Assembly (NCBI GenBank): GCA_965242845.1
Contig: CBDETC010000003.1
Span: 930,001-994,000, forward strand
Origin: RHLJ01 sp965242845
GTDB lineage: Bacteria > Bacteroidota > Rhodothermia > Balneolales > Balneolaceae
Length of the DNA stretch: 64,000 nucleotides
Reading direction: 5' to 3'
Of this stretch, positions 55,461 through 64,000 are shown piece after piece. How positions within the stretch are numbered: position 1 is the first letter of the stretch; every line of letters starts with the position of its first letter. A model generated the notes under the pieces. It saw only the letters and a list, made by a program, of their open reading frames with translations. It had not been told where the DNA came from and made no database searches. A program made the position numbers and the translations under genes.

Positions 55461-56654
55461 ATGGCAAAACTCACTCTCAACGATATCGATGTAAAAGGCA
55501 AGAAAGTACTAATGCGGGTCGACTTTAATGTTCCGATTATTGATGGGAAAATTACTGATGATAATCGGGTCGTTCAGGCATTACCTTCTATTCAGCATGT
55601 TATTGATGAAGGTGGGTTATTAATCCTTACTTCACACCTTGGGCGTCCAAAAGGGGAAAGAAATCTGGAGTTTTCGTTAAAACCAGTAGCTGATCACCTG
55701 GCTAGCTTAATAGATGCGAATGTTCACTTTGCAGATGATTGTATTGGTGAAGCTGCATCATCAGTTATCGAAAGCGCAAACTTTGGTGATGTTGTGTTAC
55801 TTGAAAACGTTCGCTTTCACAAAGAAGAAACAGATAATGAGGAAACATTCGCCAAAGAGTTAGCAAGTCATGCGGATGTATTTGTAAACGATGCCTTTGG
55901 AAGCAGCCACAGAGCTCATGCCTCTGTAGCCGGGGTCACTAAGTTCCTACAGCCTTCCGCTTCCGGATATTTATTAGAGAAAGAAATTCGCTATTTAAGC
56001 GATAGTGTAAATGATCCGAATCGTCCATTTGTGGCAATTTTAGGAGGAGCTAAAGTATCGGATAAAATCCCGGTCATTGAGAACCTAATTACTAAAGTTG
56101 ATACGATCATTATTGGTGGGGGTATGGCGTATACCTTCCTGGTTGCAAATGGGAAATCAGTAGGTAATTCTCTACTGCAGGAAGAAATGGTTCCTACCGC
56201 AAAAAAACTGATGGACGACGCTAAAACAGCAGAAGTGAACCTGATGCTCCCCTTCGATTTTGTGATTGCTGATGATTTCAGTAATGACGCTAACCAGGAA
56301 GTGGTAGATGAAGACAACATTAAAGATGGATGGGAAGCTCTTGATATCGGGCCACAATCCGCAATTGCATTTGGGAATGCGATAAAGTCGGCCAAAACGG
56401 TACTTTGGAATGGCCCAATGGGTGTATTTGAAATGCCTAGTTTTGCAGAGGGTACCAATGCCGTTGCCCAGGCCTTAGTTGAGGCTACTAATTTTGGAGC
56501 TACTACGATCATTGGGGGAGGAGATTCTGCTTCTGCGATTAAGCAAGCAGGATTAAGTGATCAGGTTTCGCACGTATCTACAGGAGGGGGAGCGAGCCTG
56601 GAATACCTGGAAGGGAAAGATTTACCAGGAGTGAGTTCATTAACAGATAACTAA
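55461..56654 (+). CDS. pgk: Phosphoglycerate kinase
   Basis: A 397-residue glycolytic enzyme that moves phosphate from 1,3-bisphosphoglycerate to ADP. N-terminal MRVDFNVPIIDGKITDDNR, the SHLGRPKG substrate loop, LLENVRFHKEE, AFGSSHRAHAS, ILGGAKVSDKI and the C-terminal GGGDSASAIKQAG and STGGGASLEYLEG are all present, with usual length. I use the ATG at 55461, since the sequence before it (from 55383) is not part of the family. It stands next to a DUF3857 gene only 11 bases downstream. Confidence 0.97.
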   Translation: MAKLTLNDIDVKGKKVLMRVDFNVPIIDGKITDDNRVVQALPSIQHVIDEGGLLILTSHLGRPKGERNLEFSLKPVADHLASLIDANVHFADDCIGEAASSVIESANFGDVVLLENVRFHKEETDNEETFAKELASHADVFVNDAFGSSHRAHASVAGVTKFLQPSASGYLLEKEIRYLSDSVNDPNRPFVAILGGAKVSDKIPVIENLITKVDTIIIGGGMAYTFLVANGKSVGNSLLQEEMVPTAKKLMDDAKTAEVNLMLPFDFVIADDFSNDANQEVVDEDNIKDGWEALDIGPQSAIAFGNAIKSAKTVLWNGPMGVFEMPSFAEGTNAVAQALVEATNFGATTIIGGGDSASAIKQAGLSDQVSHVSTGGGASLEYLEGKDLPGVSSLTDN

Positions 56655-56665
56655 ACATTAAGAGC

Positions 56666-58621
56666 ATGAAAAGGATTTTAAGTTTTACACTGCTAATAAT
56701 CCTGCTCACAACTACGATGTTCGCCCAAACTAAGAAGTTTGGGGATGTAAGTGTGGAGGATTTTACCGCCTACAATACCTCATATGATAGTTCAGCTTCT
56801 GCTGTGGTATTATTTGAGAAGGGTTTTGTAGAGTTCGATTCGGATTATAATTGCGTTTTAAGCTATCACAAGAGAATTAAGATTATAACAGATGATGGCT
56901 TTGAGTATGGAGATGTTGAAATACCAATTTTTAAACCTGCAGATCAGTCTGTTTCCAGTATAAAAGCGACTACTTATATCTTAAAGGAAGATGGCTCCAT
57001 CGAAGAAAACAAAGTAGGGCGCAGGGATATATTTACTTCTAAAGAAGGAGATGAGTATGAGGTGAAGAAATTCACCATGCCAGGGTTAAACAAGGGTGTA
57101 ATCATCGAGTATTCATATAAAAAAATAATGGGTAATCCATTCTATATGCCAGACTGGAAGTTTCATGAGTATATCCCGGTAGAATGGAGCGAAATAGAAA
57201 TGATTGTACCAGCTTCTCTTGATTATCAAATGGTATTTCGAGGGATGAGTGATACACTACATATAAATGAGATCAAAAGAGTTGCCCGGAGTGTAAATAA
57301 TGTAAGGGCTCAGAGTATCCGATTAGCCAAAAAGGACTTAGCTCCAGTTGAAGATCTTCCTTATCTGATAAATCGTGATGATCATATCTCTGAAGTAATT
57401 ACTCAGCTAAATTCAGTGAATTTGCCTGGTGGAACAAGAGATAGTTTTTTTAAGAGCTGGTCAAAAATAGCTGAGGAACTGAATGAGCGAGGAGATTTTG
57501 GAAAGCAACGTCTAGATGGGAATATCAGGGACTTATTAGCATCAATTCTCGAAGAAGGAATGGATGAAATGAATAAAGTGGAGGCTATTTATGGTTATCT
57601 CACAAACAACATAGAATGGGATGGGTATCATCGTCTGATAACCGAAAAGGGGATTCGAGATACATTCAAAGAAAAGAAAGGAAATACGGCGGATATAAAT
57701 CTCCTTTTGGTAGAAATGCTCAAAGAAGCCGGGCTAAATGCAAGTCCGGCATTGATAAGTACAAGAAGTAATGGCACGGTTCTTACTGATTATTCGCTAA
57801 TCAATCAGTTTAATATGGTGGTAGCTGTTGTAGAATTAGAAAGCAGCGCATTCATCGTTGATGCTTCTTCGGGATTGAGGTCTTATACCTTTCCTCATCC
57901 GAAATTACTGTACAGGAATGCTTTGGTGATACGAGATGATAACTCTTACGGATGGTTACTTTCTTATCCAATCGAAAATACTTCTGAACGGTTAAGCATG
58001 AGCTATTCTTTAAAAGATACTTCACATATTACAGTTGAGATTTCAGCTCGAACAAAAGGAGCCTTTTCAGAACAGCTTAGAACTGAGGTGGATCGGTTGA
58101 ATTTCACATCATACTGGGAAGAAAAATATGATGAGTTAGAAGACCTTAGTGTTGACTCAGCTTCTTTTGATAACCTCCAGAGCCAAACGGAAAGTGTAAC
58201 CTACAACGTCGCTCTTTCTTTCAAAATGGAGGAAGAGATGAGCCTGGATAATGACATCATCTATCTTGATCCATTTCTTTTTCTGAGCGAACCGGAAAGC
58301 CCGTTCAAAAAAGCAGACCGAAAGTTTCCTGTTGAATTTTCCTTTCCATATAACTCACAGCATATGGTCAGGGTAGAGTTGCCTGAAGGCTATGTTGTAG
58401 AAGAAATACCAGAAACCATTCAAATTACCTTACCTAATCAAGGTGGGTATTATCGCTTTATGTCGAGTGTAACTGGTAATACTCTTACTTTTGTATCAAC
58501 TACCAACCTCGCCGCCTATTATTATCCTAAAGAAGAATACCAGGATGTAAAGAAGCTTTTTGAAGCAAAGTACCAGGCAACTAATGGTCTGGTTGTGTTA
58601 AAAAAAGAAGGCTCGGAATAA
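56666..58621 (+). CDS. DUF3857/transglutaminase-like secreted protein, paralogue
   Basis: A 651-residue relative of the protein at 49384, with the same order: signal peptide (about 1-20), DUF3857 domain (KGVIIEYSYKKIMGNPFYMPDW), then a transglutaminase-like core with GNTADINLLLVEMLKEAGL in place of the Gly-x-Cys motif and FNMVVAV in place of the His strand. Asp in FIVDASSG is retained. So it also looks non-catalytic. It lies 11 bases after pgk, so it may be read from the pgk transcript. Function unknown. Confidence 0.85.
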   Translation: MKRILSFTLLIILLTTTMFAQTKKFGDVSVEDFTAYNTSYDSSASAVVLFEKGFVEFDSDYNCVLSYHKRIKIITDDGFEYGDVEIPIFKPADQSVSSIKATTYILKEDGSIEENKVGRRDIFTSKEGDEYEVKKFTMPGLNKGVIIEYSYKKIMGNPFYMPDWKFHEYIPVEWSEIEMIVPASLDYQMVFRGMSDTLHINEIKRVARSVNNVRAQSIRLAKKDLAPVEDLPYLINRDDHISEVITQLNSVNLPGGTRDSFFKSWSKIAEELNERGDFGKQRLDGNIRDLLASILEEGMDEMNKVEAIYGYLTNNIEWDGYHRLITEKGIRDTFKEKKGNTADINLLLVEMLKEAGLNASPALISTRSNGTVLTDYSLINQFNMVVAVVELESSAFIVDASSGLRSYTFPHPKLLYRNALVIRDDNSYGWLLSYPIENTSERLSMSYSLKDTSHITVEISARTKGAFSEQLRTEVDRLNFTSYWEEKYDELEDLSVDSASFDNLQSQTESVTYNVALSFKMEEEMSLDNDIIYLDPFLFLSEPESPFKKADRKFPVEFSFPYNSQHMVRVELPEGYVVEEIPETIQITLPNQGGYYRFMSSVTGNTLTFVSTTNLAAYYYPKEEYQDVKKLFEAKYQATNGLVVLKKEGSE

Positions 58622-58640
58622 ATCCCGAGCCTGGTTTTAA
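58609..58640 (+). terminator. Hairpin at the end of the DUF3857 gene
   Basis: A perfect 8-bp stem (AGGCTCGG / CCGAGCCT; 58609-58616 and 58625-58632) holds the TAA stop in its loop and is followed by GGTTTTAACT. The T-run is short. It lies between converging genes and is likely the terminator of the pgk-DUF3857 transcript. Confidence 0.7.
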
Positions 58641-58664
58641 CTAAAATAAAAGTAGGTCTGATTA

Positions 58665-59249
58665 TTACATCGCCCGGTATTCACCGAGAACTTCTTTCAT
58701 TTGGTGAGTATGTCGCTGGCTGTGACCTGCGATAAGAAGAACTACCTGGTAGGCATCTACTTCGCCTAATGGTACCTGACCTTTATGATGGCGCATATTC
58801 TCTTTATTAGATTTTAAGAAGTCGATAATCTGCGTTCTGGATTCTTTAAGTGCACTTAGCATGGCCTCTTTCGTTTCCCATTTTCCACTTGGTTCGAACT
58901 GAGGTGCTGTAGTTACTCTGGTACCTCTGTTGGCGATGGTGCCTATCAATATTCCATCTCCTCCAGACATATCAATGCTTTCATCAGCTTCACCCTGAAG
59001 CATTCCTTGTATCATTCCAAAGAAAGCTTGCTCGGTAACGAGAATATGTTCCAGGCAATTTGATGCAGACCAGCCACCTTGTTCAGGAGTGTAGTTCCAT
59101 GCTTCGTTTGAAAGATCCTGGGCAGTATTAATGATTTCCTGTTGGGTAGCGATTAAATACTTAATTGCAAAGTCGCGCTCTGCTTCAGATTGAGCAAAAG
59201 CAGAGAGAGCGAATAAACTTATGACTAATAATGAACCGATTTTTTTCAT
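58665..59249 (-). CDS. Secreted DinB-fold protein
   Basis: A 194-residue protein from the ATG at 59249, giving a signal peptide ending SAFAQ. The mature part is a four-helix DinB-like domain: SNEAWNYTPEQGGWSASNCLEHI and the late AGHSQRHTHQMKEVL, with His residues at the usual metal positions (EHI and HSQRHTHQ). DinB-fold proteins are often metal-dependent thiol transferases, but a secreted form is of unknown function. Single-gene transcript on the minus strand. Confidence 0.85.
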   Translation of the reverse strand: MKKIGSLLVISLFALSAFAQSEAERDFAIKYLIATQQEIINTAQDLSNEAWNYTPEQGGWSASNCLEHILVTEQAFFGMIQGMLQGEADESIDMSGGDGILIGTIANRGTRVTTAPQFEPSGKWETKEAMLSALKESRTQIIDFLKSNKENMRHHKGQVPLGEVDAYQVVLLIAGHSQRHTHQMKEVLGEYRAM

Positions 59250-59331
59250 GTTTTCCCTGTATTGGTTTAATGATGTCTGAAATAGTAACAAATCAGATTA
59301 AAAGAAAGGGACATTAATATTACCAAAAGCA

Positions 59332-59355
59332 AAAGAGGCGCCTAAGCGCCTCTTT
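59332..59355 (-). terminator. Terminator of the WG-repeat operon
   Basis: A perfect 10-bp stem (AAAGAGGCGC, loop, GCGCCTCTTT) with T-rich sequence on the minus strand after it (TTTTGCTTTTGG). It lies 49 bases after the stop of the second WG-repeat gene, the last gene of that minus-strand run. Confidence 0.85.
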
Positions 59356-59403
59356 ATTCCTACGTATTCAATTAGTCAACTATACTTAAGCGATAGCCAT
59401 TAA

Positions 59404-60459
59404 TTAATTGGTTGGAAACCATACATAGTCTCCAGATTTGTTGATATACCCGTATTGTTCTGTCACTTCTTCTTCTACAGTTACATAAATAACTACCCTG
59501 GCTAATCCGTTATAAAAAGGTTCAACCTCGTCAAATTTAGCTCCTGTAATTTTATTACCCGAGGTATCTATAAACGTCCATTTTCCATTCTCAAGGATGG
59601 GAGCCCGCTCTTCGGTAAAAGGTCGTACCTCTTCAAATTGTTCGGGGATTGCAAAGCTTCCTTCTTTATCAATGAACCCAAACAGGTTGCTGTTTCTTCT
59701 TGCCGGAGCAAGCCCGTTTCCAAATCTTCCGGCACTAATAAATTGAGGTGCTATGATTACACTTCCATTTCCATCAATAAAGCCCCATCGGTCACTTACT
59801 CGAACTGCAGCTAGTCGGTTTGAAAAAGGCAGCGCCTCAGAATACTGTAGATTTACAATCGTACTGCCACTTCGGTCGATATATCCGAATAAATCGTCAT
59901 CTCTTACCAGAGCTCTTCCATCTGAAAAAGCATTTTCATCAATATTGTCCAGGTCATCCGGGGTATTTACAGATTCGATTTTATTCCCATTTTCATCTAT
60001 ATAGAGATACTCAGAGTAATCCAGGCTTCTTACAAACGCCCGCCCATCTGAAAATGGATTAGATTCCCTGAATCGTGGGTTGATCAAAAAATCACCGCTT
60101 TTATTGATGTAGCCCCATCTTCCATTTAATCGAACTGCAGCTCGCCCATCTGAAAAGGCTTGTATATCCTGGAAATCTTCTTCGATGACAAACTCTCCAC
60201 TCTTGTTCATGTATTTCCATCTCCAACCTTCTCTAACAACAGCAAGTCCGTCAGAAAATGGGTATGCATTTTGAAGATCAGGTTCAATGACCATTGCTCC
60301 ACGATCATTGATATATCCCCATTCCCCATCAAGAAGAACAGGATAGAGTTTTACGACTTCTTCACCGTCATCATCGTTACCGGTAATATTGTCTACTACA
60401 TCACAGGATGTGCCTAAAGCAAGAAAAAAAGTAAGTAAGAAAAAAAATGATCGTTTCAT
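59404..60459 (-). CDS. WG-repeat lipoprotein, second copy
   Basis: A 351-residue lipoprotein from the ATG at 60459 (signal LLTFFLALGTSCDVV). It has about eight WG (KWG) repeats with the pattern WGYIxxxGxxVIxPQF and FSDGLAxVR, e.g. GRWGYINKSGDFLINPRF and DRWGFIDGNGSVIIAPQF. The last repeat ends in YGYINKSGDYVWFPT. Such repeats fold as a beta structure and occur in surface proteins; function unknown. It follows a paralogue (60470-61507) by 10 bases. Confidence 0.85.
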   Translation of the reverse strand: MKRSFFFLLTFFLALGTSCDVVDNITGNDDDGEEVVKLYPVLLDGEWGYINDRGAMVIEPDLQNAYPFSDGLAVVREGWRWKYMNKSGEFVIEEDFQDIQAFSDGRAAVRLNGRWGYINKSGDFLINPRFRESNPFSDGRAFVRSLDYSEYLYIDENGNKIESVNTPDDLDNIDENAFSDGRALVRDDDLFGYIDRSGSTIVNLQYSEALPFSNRLAAVRVSDRWGFIDGNGSVIIAPQFISAGRFGNGLAPARRNSNLFGFIDKEGSFAIPEQFEEVRPFTEERAPILENGKWTFIDTSGNKITGAKFDEVEPFYNGLARVVIYVTVEEEVTEQYGYINKSGDYVWFPTN

Positions 60460-60469
60460 GATTCTGTAA

Positions 60470-61507
60470 TTATCGAGTTGGGTACCAAACATAGTCTCCT
60501 GATTTATCCACGTAACCATATCGGGGGTTTTCTTCGCCGAATCGCACTCTGGCGATTCCATTTGAAAAGCTTTCTGCTTCATAGAAAGGTTCTTTAATGC
60601 TTATCAAGCCTGAACTTCGATTAATGTAGAACCAGTCTCCGCTTAAGCGAACGGCACTCATATTTTCCGAGAATGATTTTACTTCAGCAAATTGAAAAGG
60701 AATGATTATTTCTCCTTCGCTATCAATAAACCCTATGTAATCTTCTTCCATTACCCAGGCCAGACCTTGAGAAAAAGTACCCGCTTGAGTATAAGTAGGT
60801 GTGATAACAGGGTTACCAGAGCGGTCGATATAACCCCAGCCTTCTGTGGTTTGAATAGGAGCGAGTCCATCAGAAAATTCACCAGCCGCTGTAATCTGAA
60901 AGTTTGGATTGATAGTCTCAGCACCAGATTTATCGATATACACCCAGCCTTCAAAGGTTTCTACCGCAGCAACATCTTCAGAAAAAGGCTGAGCATCACT
61001 AAAGGTTAACTCTATAGCTACCGAACCATCAGTTGATACATAGCCCCATAACCCATCGGATCGTACTGCTGCTAACCCTTCAGAAAAAGCACCAGCAAAA
61101 TCAAAGGAAGGGGAGATGGCAAAATCACCACTGGTATTAATAAAGCCATAAGACTGACCTGGAAGTTGGGCAGGAGCTAATGCTCCTGAAAAATTGCCCG
61201 CCACGCTGAATGATACAGGGATGGCAAGTTTTTGAGTTTCTTCAGATACATACCCCCATTGTGTTCCTTGTCTTACCGCAGCGAATCCGTCTGAAAATTC
61301 TCTGGCTTCATCGTAGTTGGGCTCAATAACAATGTTACCAGAATTATTGATATACCCCCATTGTCCATTTAAGAGGATAGGGTGGAGGGTTTCTTCCGTT
61401 TCATCATCATCTCCTCCCCCAATGCTATCTACCACAGTACAGTTTGATAGTGCAAATAAACTGATCAGAGAAAGAATAAGGGCTAGTGTTTGTAGCTTTT
61501 TTGACAT
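60470..61507 (-). CDS. WG-repeat lipoprotein, first copy
   Basis: A 345-residue lipoprotein (signal LISLFALSNCTVVDSIGGG) with about eight WG repeats such as GQWGYINNSGNIVIEPNY and EGWGYIDRSGNPVITPTY. The ends match its downstream paralogue: the same Cys-Asx-Val-Val-Asp-x-Ile-x-Gly start after the lipobox and the same YGYVDKSGDYVWYPT end, so the pair arose by tandem duplication. It starts 6 bases after the DUF1501 gene. Confidence 0.85.
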   Translation of the reverse strand: MSKKLQTLALILSLISLFALSNCTVVDSIGGGDDDETEETLHPILLNGQWGYINNSGNIVIEPNYDEAREFSDGFAAVRQGTQWGYVSEETQKLAIPVSFSVAGNFSGALAPAQLPGQSYGFINTSGDFAISPSFDFAGAFSEGLAAVRSDGLWGYVSTDGSVAIELTFSDAQPFSEDVAAVETFEGWVYIDKSGAETINPNFQITAAGEFSDGLAPIQTTEGWGYIDRSGNPVITPTYTQAGTFSQGLAWVMEEDYIGFIDSEGEIIIPFQFAEVKSFSENMSAVRLSGDWFYINRSSGLISIKEPFYEAESFSNGIARVRFGEENPRYGYVDKSGDYVWYPTR

Positions 61508-61513
61508 GACTAA

Positions 61514-63157
61514 TTATTTAATGAGTGTCATTTTTTTGCTTTGGTTGCCTGAAGGAGTTTCGATTTGATACAGGTAAACTCCACTTGAAAGTGAACTCGC
61601 ATCGAAACTTATAGTGTGCTCCCCAGCAGTAAGGGTTCGGTTAACCAGAGTTTGAACCAATCTTCCCCTGGAATCAAACACCTTTAACGTTACCGGCTCC
61701 GTTTGTGCCAGAACGAATGAGATACTTGTAGTCGGGTTGAATGGGTTCGGATAATTTTGATGAAGGCTAAAGCTCTGAGGTTTTCTTCCTGTCTCAGTTC
61801 CAACAGGTAACTTATTTACGAATCCTAGATCCTGGAATTCTCCTTGAAGTACCGTTTCGGTATCATCTACTTCCAGTTCAAACCAATTATTTAGAATGGT
61901 AGTATATATCGAGCGGTAATCAATGTTGTAAATCGGATCACCAGAATTATCAAGATCGGTTAGATTTGCATGATCACCATATAGGCCGCCATTCACGGGA
62001 CCAAATAGCATAACTGGTGCTGAAGATCCATGATCGGTTCCCTGCGACGCATTTTCATCTAAGGTCCTGCCGAACTCAGAGAAGGTCATAGTTAAGGCTC
62101 GTTCTTCCAGTTCGTCAGCTTTTAAGTCCTCATAAAAAGCATTCACTGAGTTTGCAATGTCAGCGAGTAAACCTGCATGACCACCTTCTACTCCTCCCTG
62201 GTTATTATGAGTGTCAAAACCGCCTCTAGAAACCAGGAAGACCTTTGTTTGAAGTCCACCACGGATCAGTCGAGCCACTACAGATAAGCTATTAGCCAGA
62301 CCAGAATTGGGATACTCAACAAGGTTTGTTGAAGTATCAGCTGCATTTTGAATAGCCTCTAAGTACTTAAAAGAAGAGTTGGCAATTTTACGAGCGAATG
62401 AAAGAGAACGTCCAAATTCATTTTCGGGAACATCTTCCTCATTATAAAAACCACCTTGCTCCAGGAACTGAGCAAACTGACTGGCACCTCCGAATGTTAC
62501 TCCCAGGTTTCCAAATTCGCTCTGGAATAAAGTTCCTGAACCTCCAAGACGTACTCCTAGAGGGTATTCCGGGGGATTTGCAATAAAGCTCGGATTATCT
62601 TCCACAAGAAAACGTCCGGCCCATCCTGTTCCCAGATTTACATTTTCGTCACTGGCTGAGGTCCAAATATCTGTAGAGCGCGCATGCGATCTGTTTTGAT
62701 TATTGTAGCCTACATTATGGATGACAGACATATTACCGTTATCCCAAACTGGCTGTAAAGACGCCATAGCAGGATGCATTCCGATGTCATCGCTTAAAAG
62801 AATAGATTGCTCTTTATTAATGGCTATAGTCGGTCTTTTTTGGAAATAGACATCATTTTCAACAGGGATAATGGTATTGAGCCCATCGTTGCCTCCTCCC
62901 AATTGAATGAGTACGAGTACCCGATTATTATTCGCCGCGGAAAGTCGATTAAGAAACTTGGTCCGGGCCATAGCATTTACGGATAATCCGCCAAGCATAA
63001 AACCTGATCCCAAAGCACCAATACCAAGTGTGCTAAGGAAGCTTCTTCTGGACCATGACTGGTGATCCTGCTCATGAGCCTCACCGCCATGTTCCAGGCT
63101 ACTTCCGTGTCTCTTAGAGCTAGTTTTCTTGTGAGAATGGTTATGATTATTACACAT
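61514..63157 (-). CDS. DUF1501 protein with Tat signal and T9SS sorting domain
   Basis: A 547-residue protein from the ATG at 63157, with GGGAGACC before it. A His-rich leader (NNHNHSHKK) precedes a Tat signal (SRRSFLSTLGIGALGSGF). The DUF1501 domain follows with LIQLGGGNDGLNTIIP, GMHPAMASLQPVW, SHARSTDIWTSA and TFSEFGRTLDENASQGTDHG; it belongs to the alkaline phosphatase/sulfatase-like fold. A type A T9SS domain ends it (NYPNPFNPTTSISF). It starts 13 bases after the DUF1800 gene, the usual DUF1800-DUF1501 pair. The enzyme's substrate is unknown. Confidence 0.92.
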   Translation of the reverse strand: MCNNHNHSHKKTSSKRHGSSLEHGGEAHEQDHQSWSRRSFLSTLGIGALGSGFMLGGLSVNAMARTKFLNRLSAANNNRVLVLIQLGGGNDGLNTIIPVENDVYFQKRPTIAINKEQSILLSDDIGMHPAMASLQPVWDNGNMSVIHNVGYNNQNRSHARSTDIWTSASDENVNLGTGWAGRFLVEDNPSFIANPPEYPLGVRLGGSGTLFQSEFGNLGVTFGGASQFAQFLEQGGFYNEEDVPENEFGRSLSFARKIANSSFKYLEAIQNAADTSTNLVEYPNSGLANSLSVVARLIRGGLQTKVFLVSRGGFDTHNNQGGVEGGHAGLLADIANSVNAFYEDLKADELEERALTMTFSEFGRTLDENASQGTDHGSSAPVMLFGPVNGGLYGDHANLTDLDNSGDPIYNIDYRSIYTTILNNWFELEVDDTETVLQGEFQDLGFVNKLPVGTETGRKPQSFSLHQNYPNPFNPTTSISFVLAQTEPVTLKVFDSRGRLVQTLVNRTLTAGEHTISFDASSLSSGVYLYQIETPSGNQSKKMTLIK

Positions 63158-63170
63158 AATGGGGTCTCCC

Positions 63171-64000
63171 TTAAATAAGTTGGTAAGCTGGTAATTGAAT
63201 GAGATATGAAATGTATTGCCGCAAATTTTCTGCAAAGGTGTCTTGGTAGAAAAGGTTGTCGTCGGCATCAGTATTTGCAGTCCATTCATACCAGGGGGTA
63301 TCACCCAGTAGAATTTTAGAAAGATTGATTTTGTAATCCGGGAAACCGGTCAGATCTGGAGCGAGATCTGGATTTCCGGCAAAATCTTCTTCTACTTCTC
63401 TTATTCCTACTCTATCAAGGGGAAGGGAGAGTATGTGTTCAGCAATGTCTTCAGCTACGCTAAATGGATTGGAGGGATCAGATACTTTTTCTGCGATCCT
63501 GATTGGGTCATATAAATCACCCCCACCATCATAGCCGTAAATGAGATCAGTGAGATTATCCCATCTTGAGGGCATTAGATTTGTATTTAGCCATGTGTAA
63601 TGCCCTGGTGTTCCATCAGAATCGGGCGGGTTATATCCAGACCATCCAAATACAGTTTCGGGCCGGAGCAGTTCTTCATTTACCTCCTGCATTCTAAGCC
63701 TGATGTATTCTTTTATTTCAGAAGATGGGGCAACTTCCAACTGACGAAGGAAGCTGATAAATACTTCAATAGGACTCTTAATCCTGGAACCCATAAATCG
63801 TTCTTCATAAAAATGGGCGCTACTAAGAAGATTCTTTAAAACATCAGCAATGTTAAAATTCACACTTATGCAGTGATCAGCAAGGTCCTGAATAGCATCA
63901 TTGTCCGGCTCGGCACTTATAAAGAATACATAGAGTTTTCGGCATAAGAACCATGCCACTTCATTTGGCTTTTGATCAAATATTAGATCAACTACTCCAT
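63171..64000 (-). CDS. DUF1800 family protein, partial
   Basis: The 3' part of a DUF1800 gene whose 5' end lies beyond the window; the frame is open to the edge (LIFDQKPNEVAWFLCRKLYVFF). Typical segments are HFYEERFMGSRIKSPIEVFI and FGWSGYNPPDSDG and LNTNLMPSRWDNL. DUF1800 proteins are usually secreted, of unknown activity, and paired with DUF1501. A GTG at 63959 is in frame but is inside the conserved domain. Confidence 0.9.
   Translation of the reverse strand, partial: GVVDLIFDQKPNEVAWFLCRKLYVFFISAEPDNDAIQDLADHCISVNFNIADVLKNLLSSAHFYEERFMGSRIKSPIEVFISFLRQLEVAPSSEIKEYIRLRMQEVNEELLRPETVFGWSGYNPPDSDGTPGHYTWLNTNLMPSRWDNLTDLIYGYDGGGDLYDPIRIAEKVSDPSNPFSVAEDIAEHILSLPLDRVGIREVEEDFAGNPDLAPDLTGFPDYKINLSKILLGDTPWYEWTANTDADDNLFYQDTFAENLRQYISYLIQLPAYQLI

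Overview
The window is one continuous piece of a bacterial chromosome. No rRNA, tRNA, CRISPR array, transposase or phage gene was recognised. Several features point to the Bacteroidota/Balneolota side of the tree, most likely a Balneola- or Gracilimonas-like marine bacterium: C-terminal type IX secretion (T9SS) sorting domains with the NYPNPFNPTT motif, paired DUF1501/DUF1800 proteins, DUF3857 proteins, a two-component-propeller sensor kinase, moderate AT richness and few strong Shine-Dalgarno sites. The genus is an inference from protein style, not from a marker gene.

Region 1-14.8 kb holds a propeller sensor kinase, a crotonase, two secreted peptidases (M61 and M24), a membrane-anchored TPR protein with a LuxR-type helix-turn-helix, a TPR protein, and a PadR regulator with an MacB/FtsX-like permease. 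Two identical-half palindromes upstream of padR look like its operators. Region 14.8-32 kb is mostly housekeeping: purine nucleoside phosphorylase, MBL hydrolase, PhoH, a DUF985 cupin, an M16 peptidase, a DUF3109 protein with rpoN, miaB, pyrE, pgpA and pgsA, then cinA, an outer-membrane beta-barrel protein and ftsX.

Region 32.2-44.1 kb is the accessory part. A 2052-residue secreted YD-repeat/Rhs shell protein ends where the conserved Rhs core would normally begin. A secreted protein with CBM20-like and TPR domains follows. The missing Rhs core then appears in a separate secreted protein that carries a PKD-like module and a variable C-terminal tip with a possible PD-(D/E)XK nuclease motif. One base downstream starts a 317-residue candidate immunity gene, followed by three small AT-rich genes. 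I read this as a split Rhs polymorphic-toxin operon with the shell and the core/toxin on different polypeptides, and it is the best candidate here for an undescribed arrangement. An intergenic stretch with tandem hairpins, a 48-codon membrane-peptide ORF and a composite palindromic repeat follows.

Region 44.1-64 kb has a Fur-family regulator, an acyl-CoA synthetase, a small membrane protein, a DUF1499 lipoprotein, a LOG-family protein overlapping a cysteine desulfurase, two DUF3857/transglutaminase-like paralogues that lack the catalytic Cys, a 1288-residue acidic protein with four long repeats and a T9SS domain, pgk, a DinB-fold protein, and a minus-strand operon DUF1800-DUF1501-WG-WG. The last gene runs off the right edge. 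Related mobile palindromic repeats lie at about 14.8, 44.0 and 46.6 kb.
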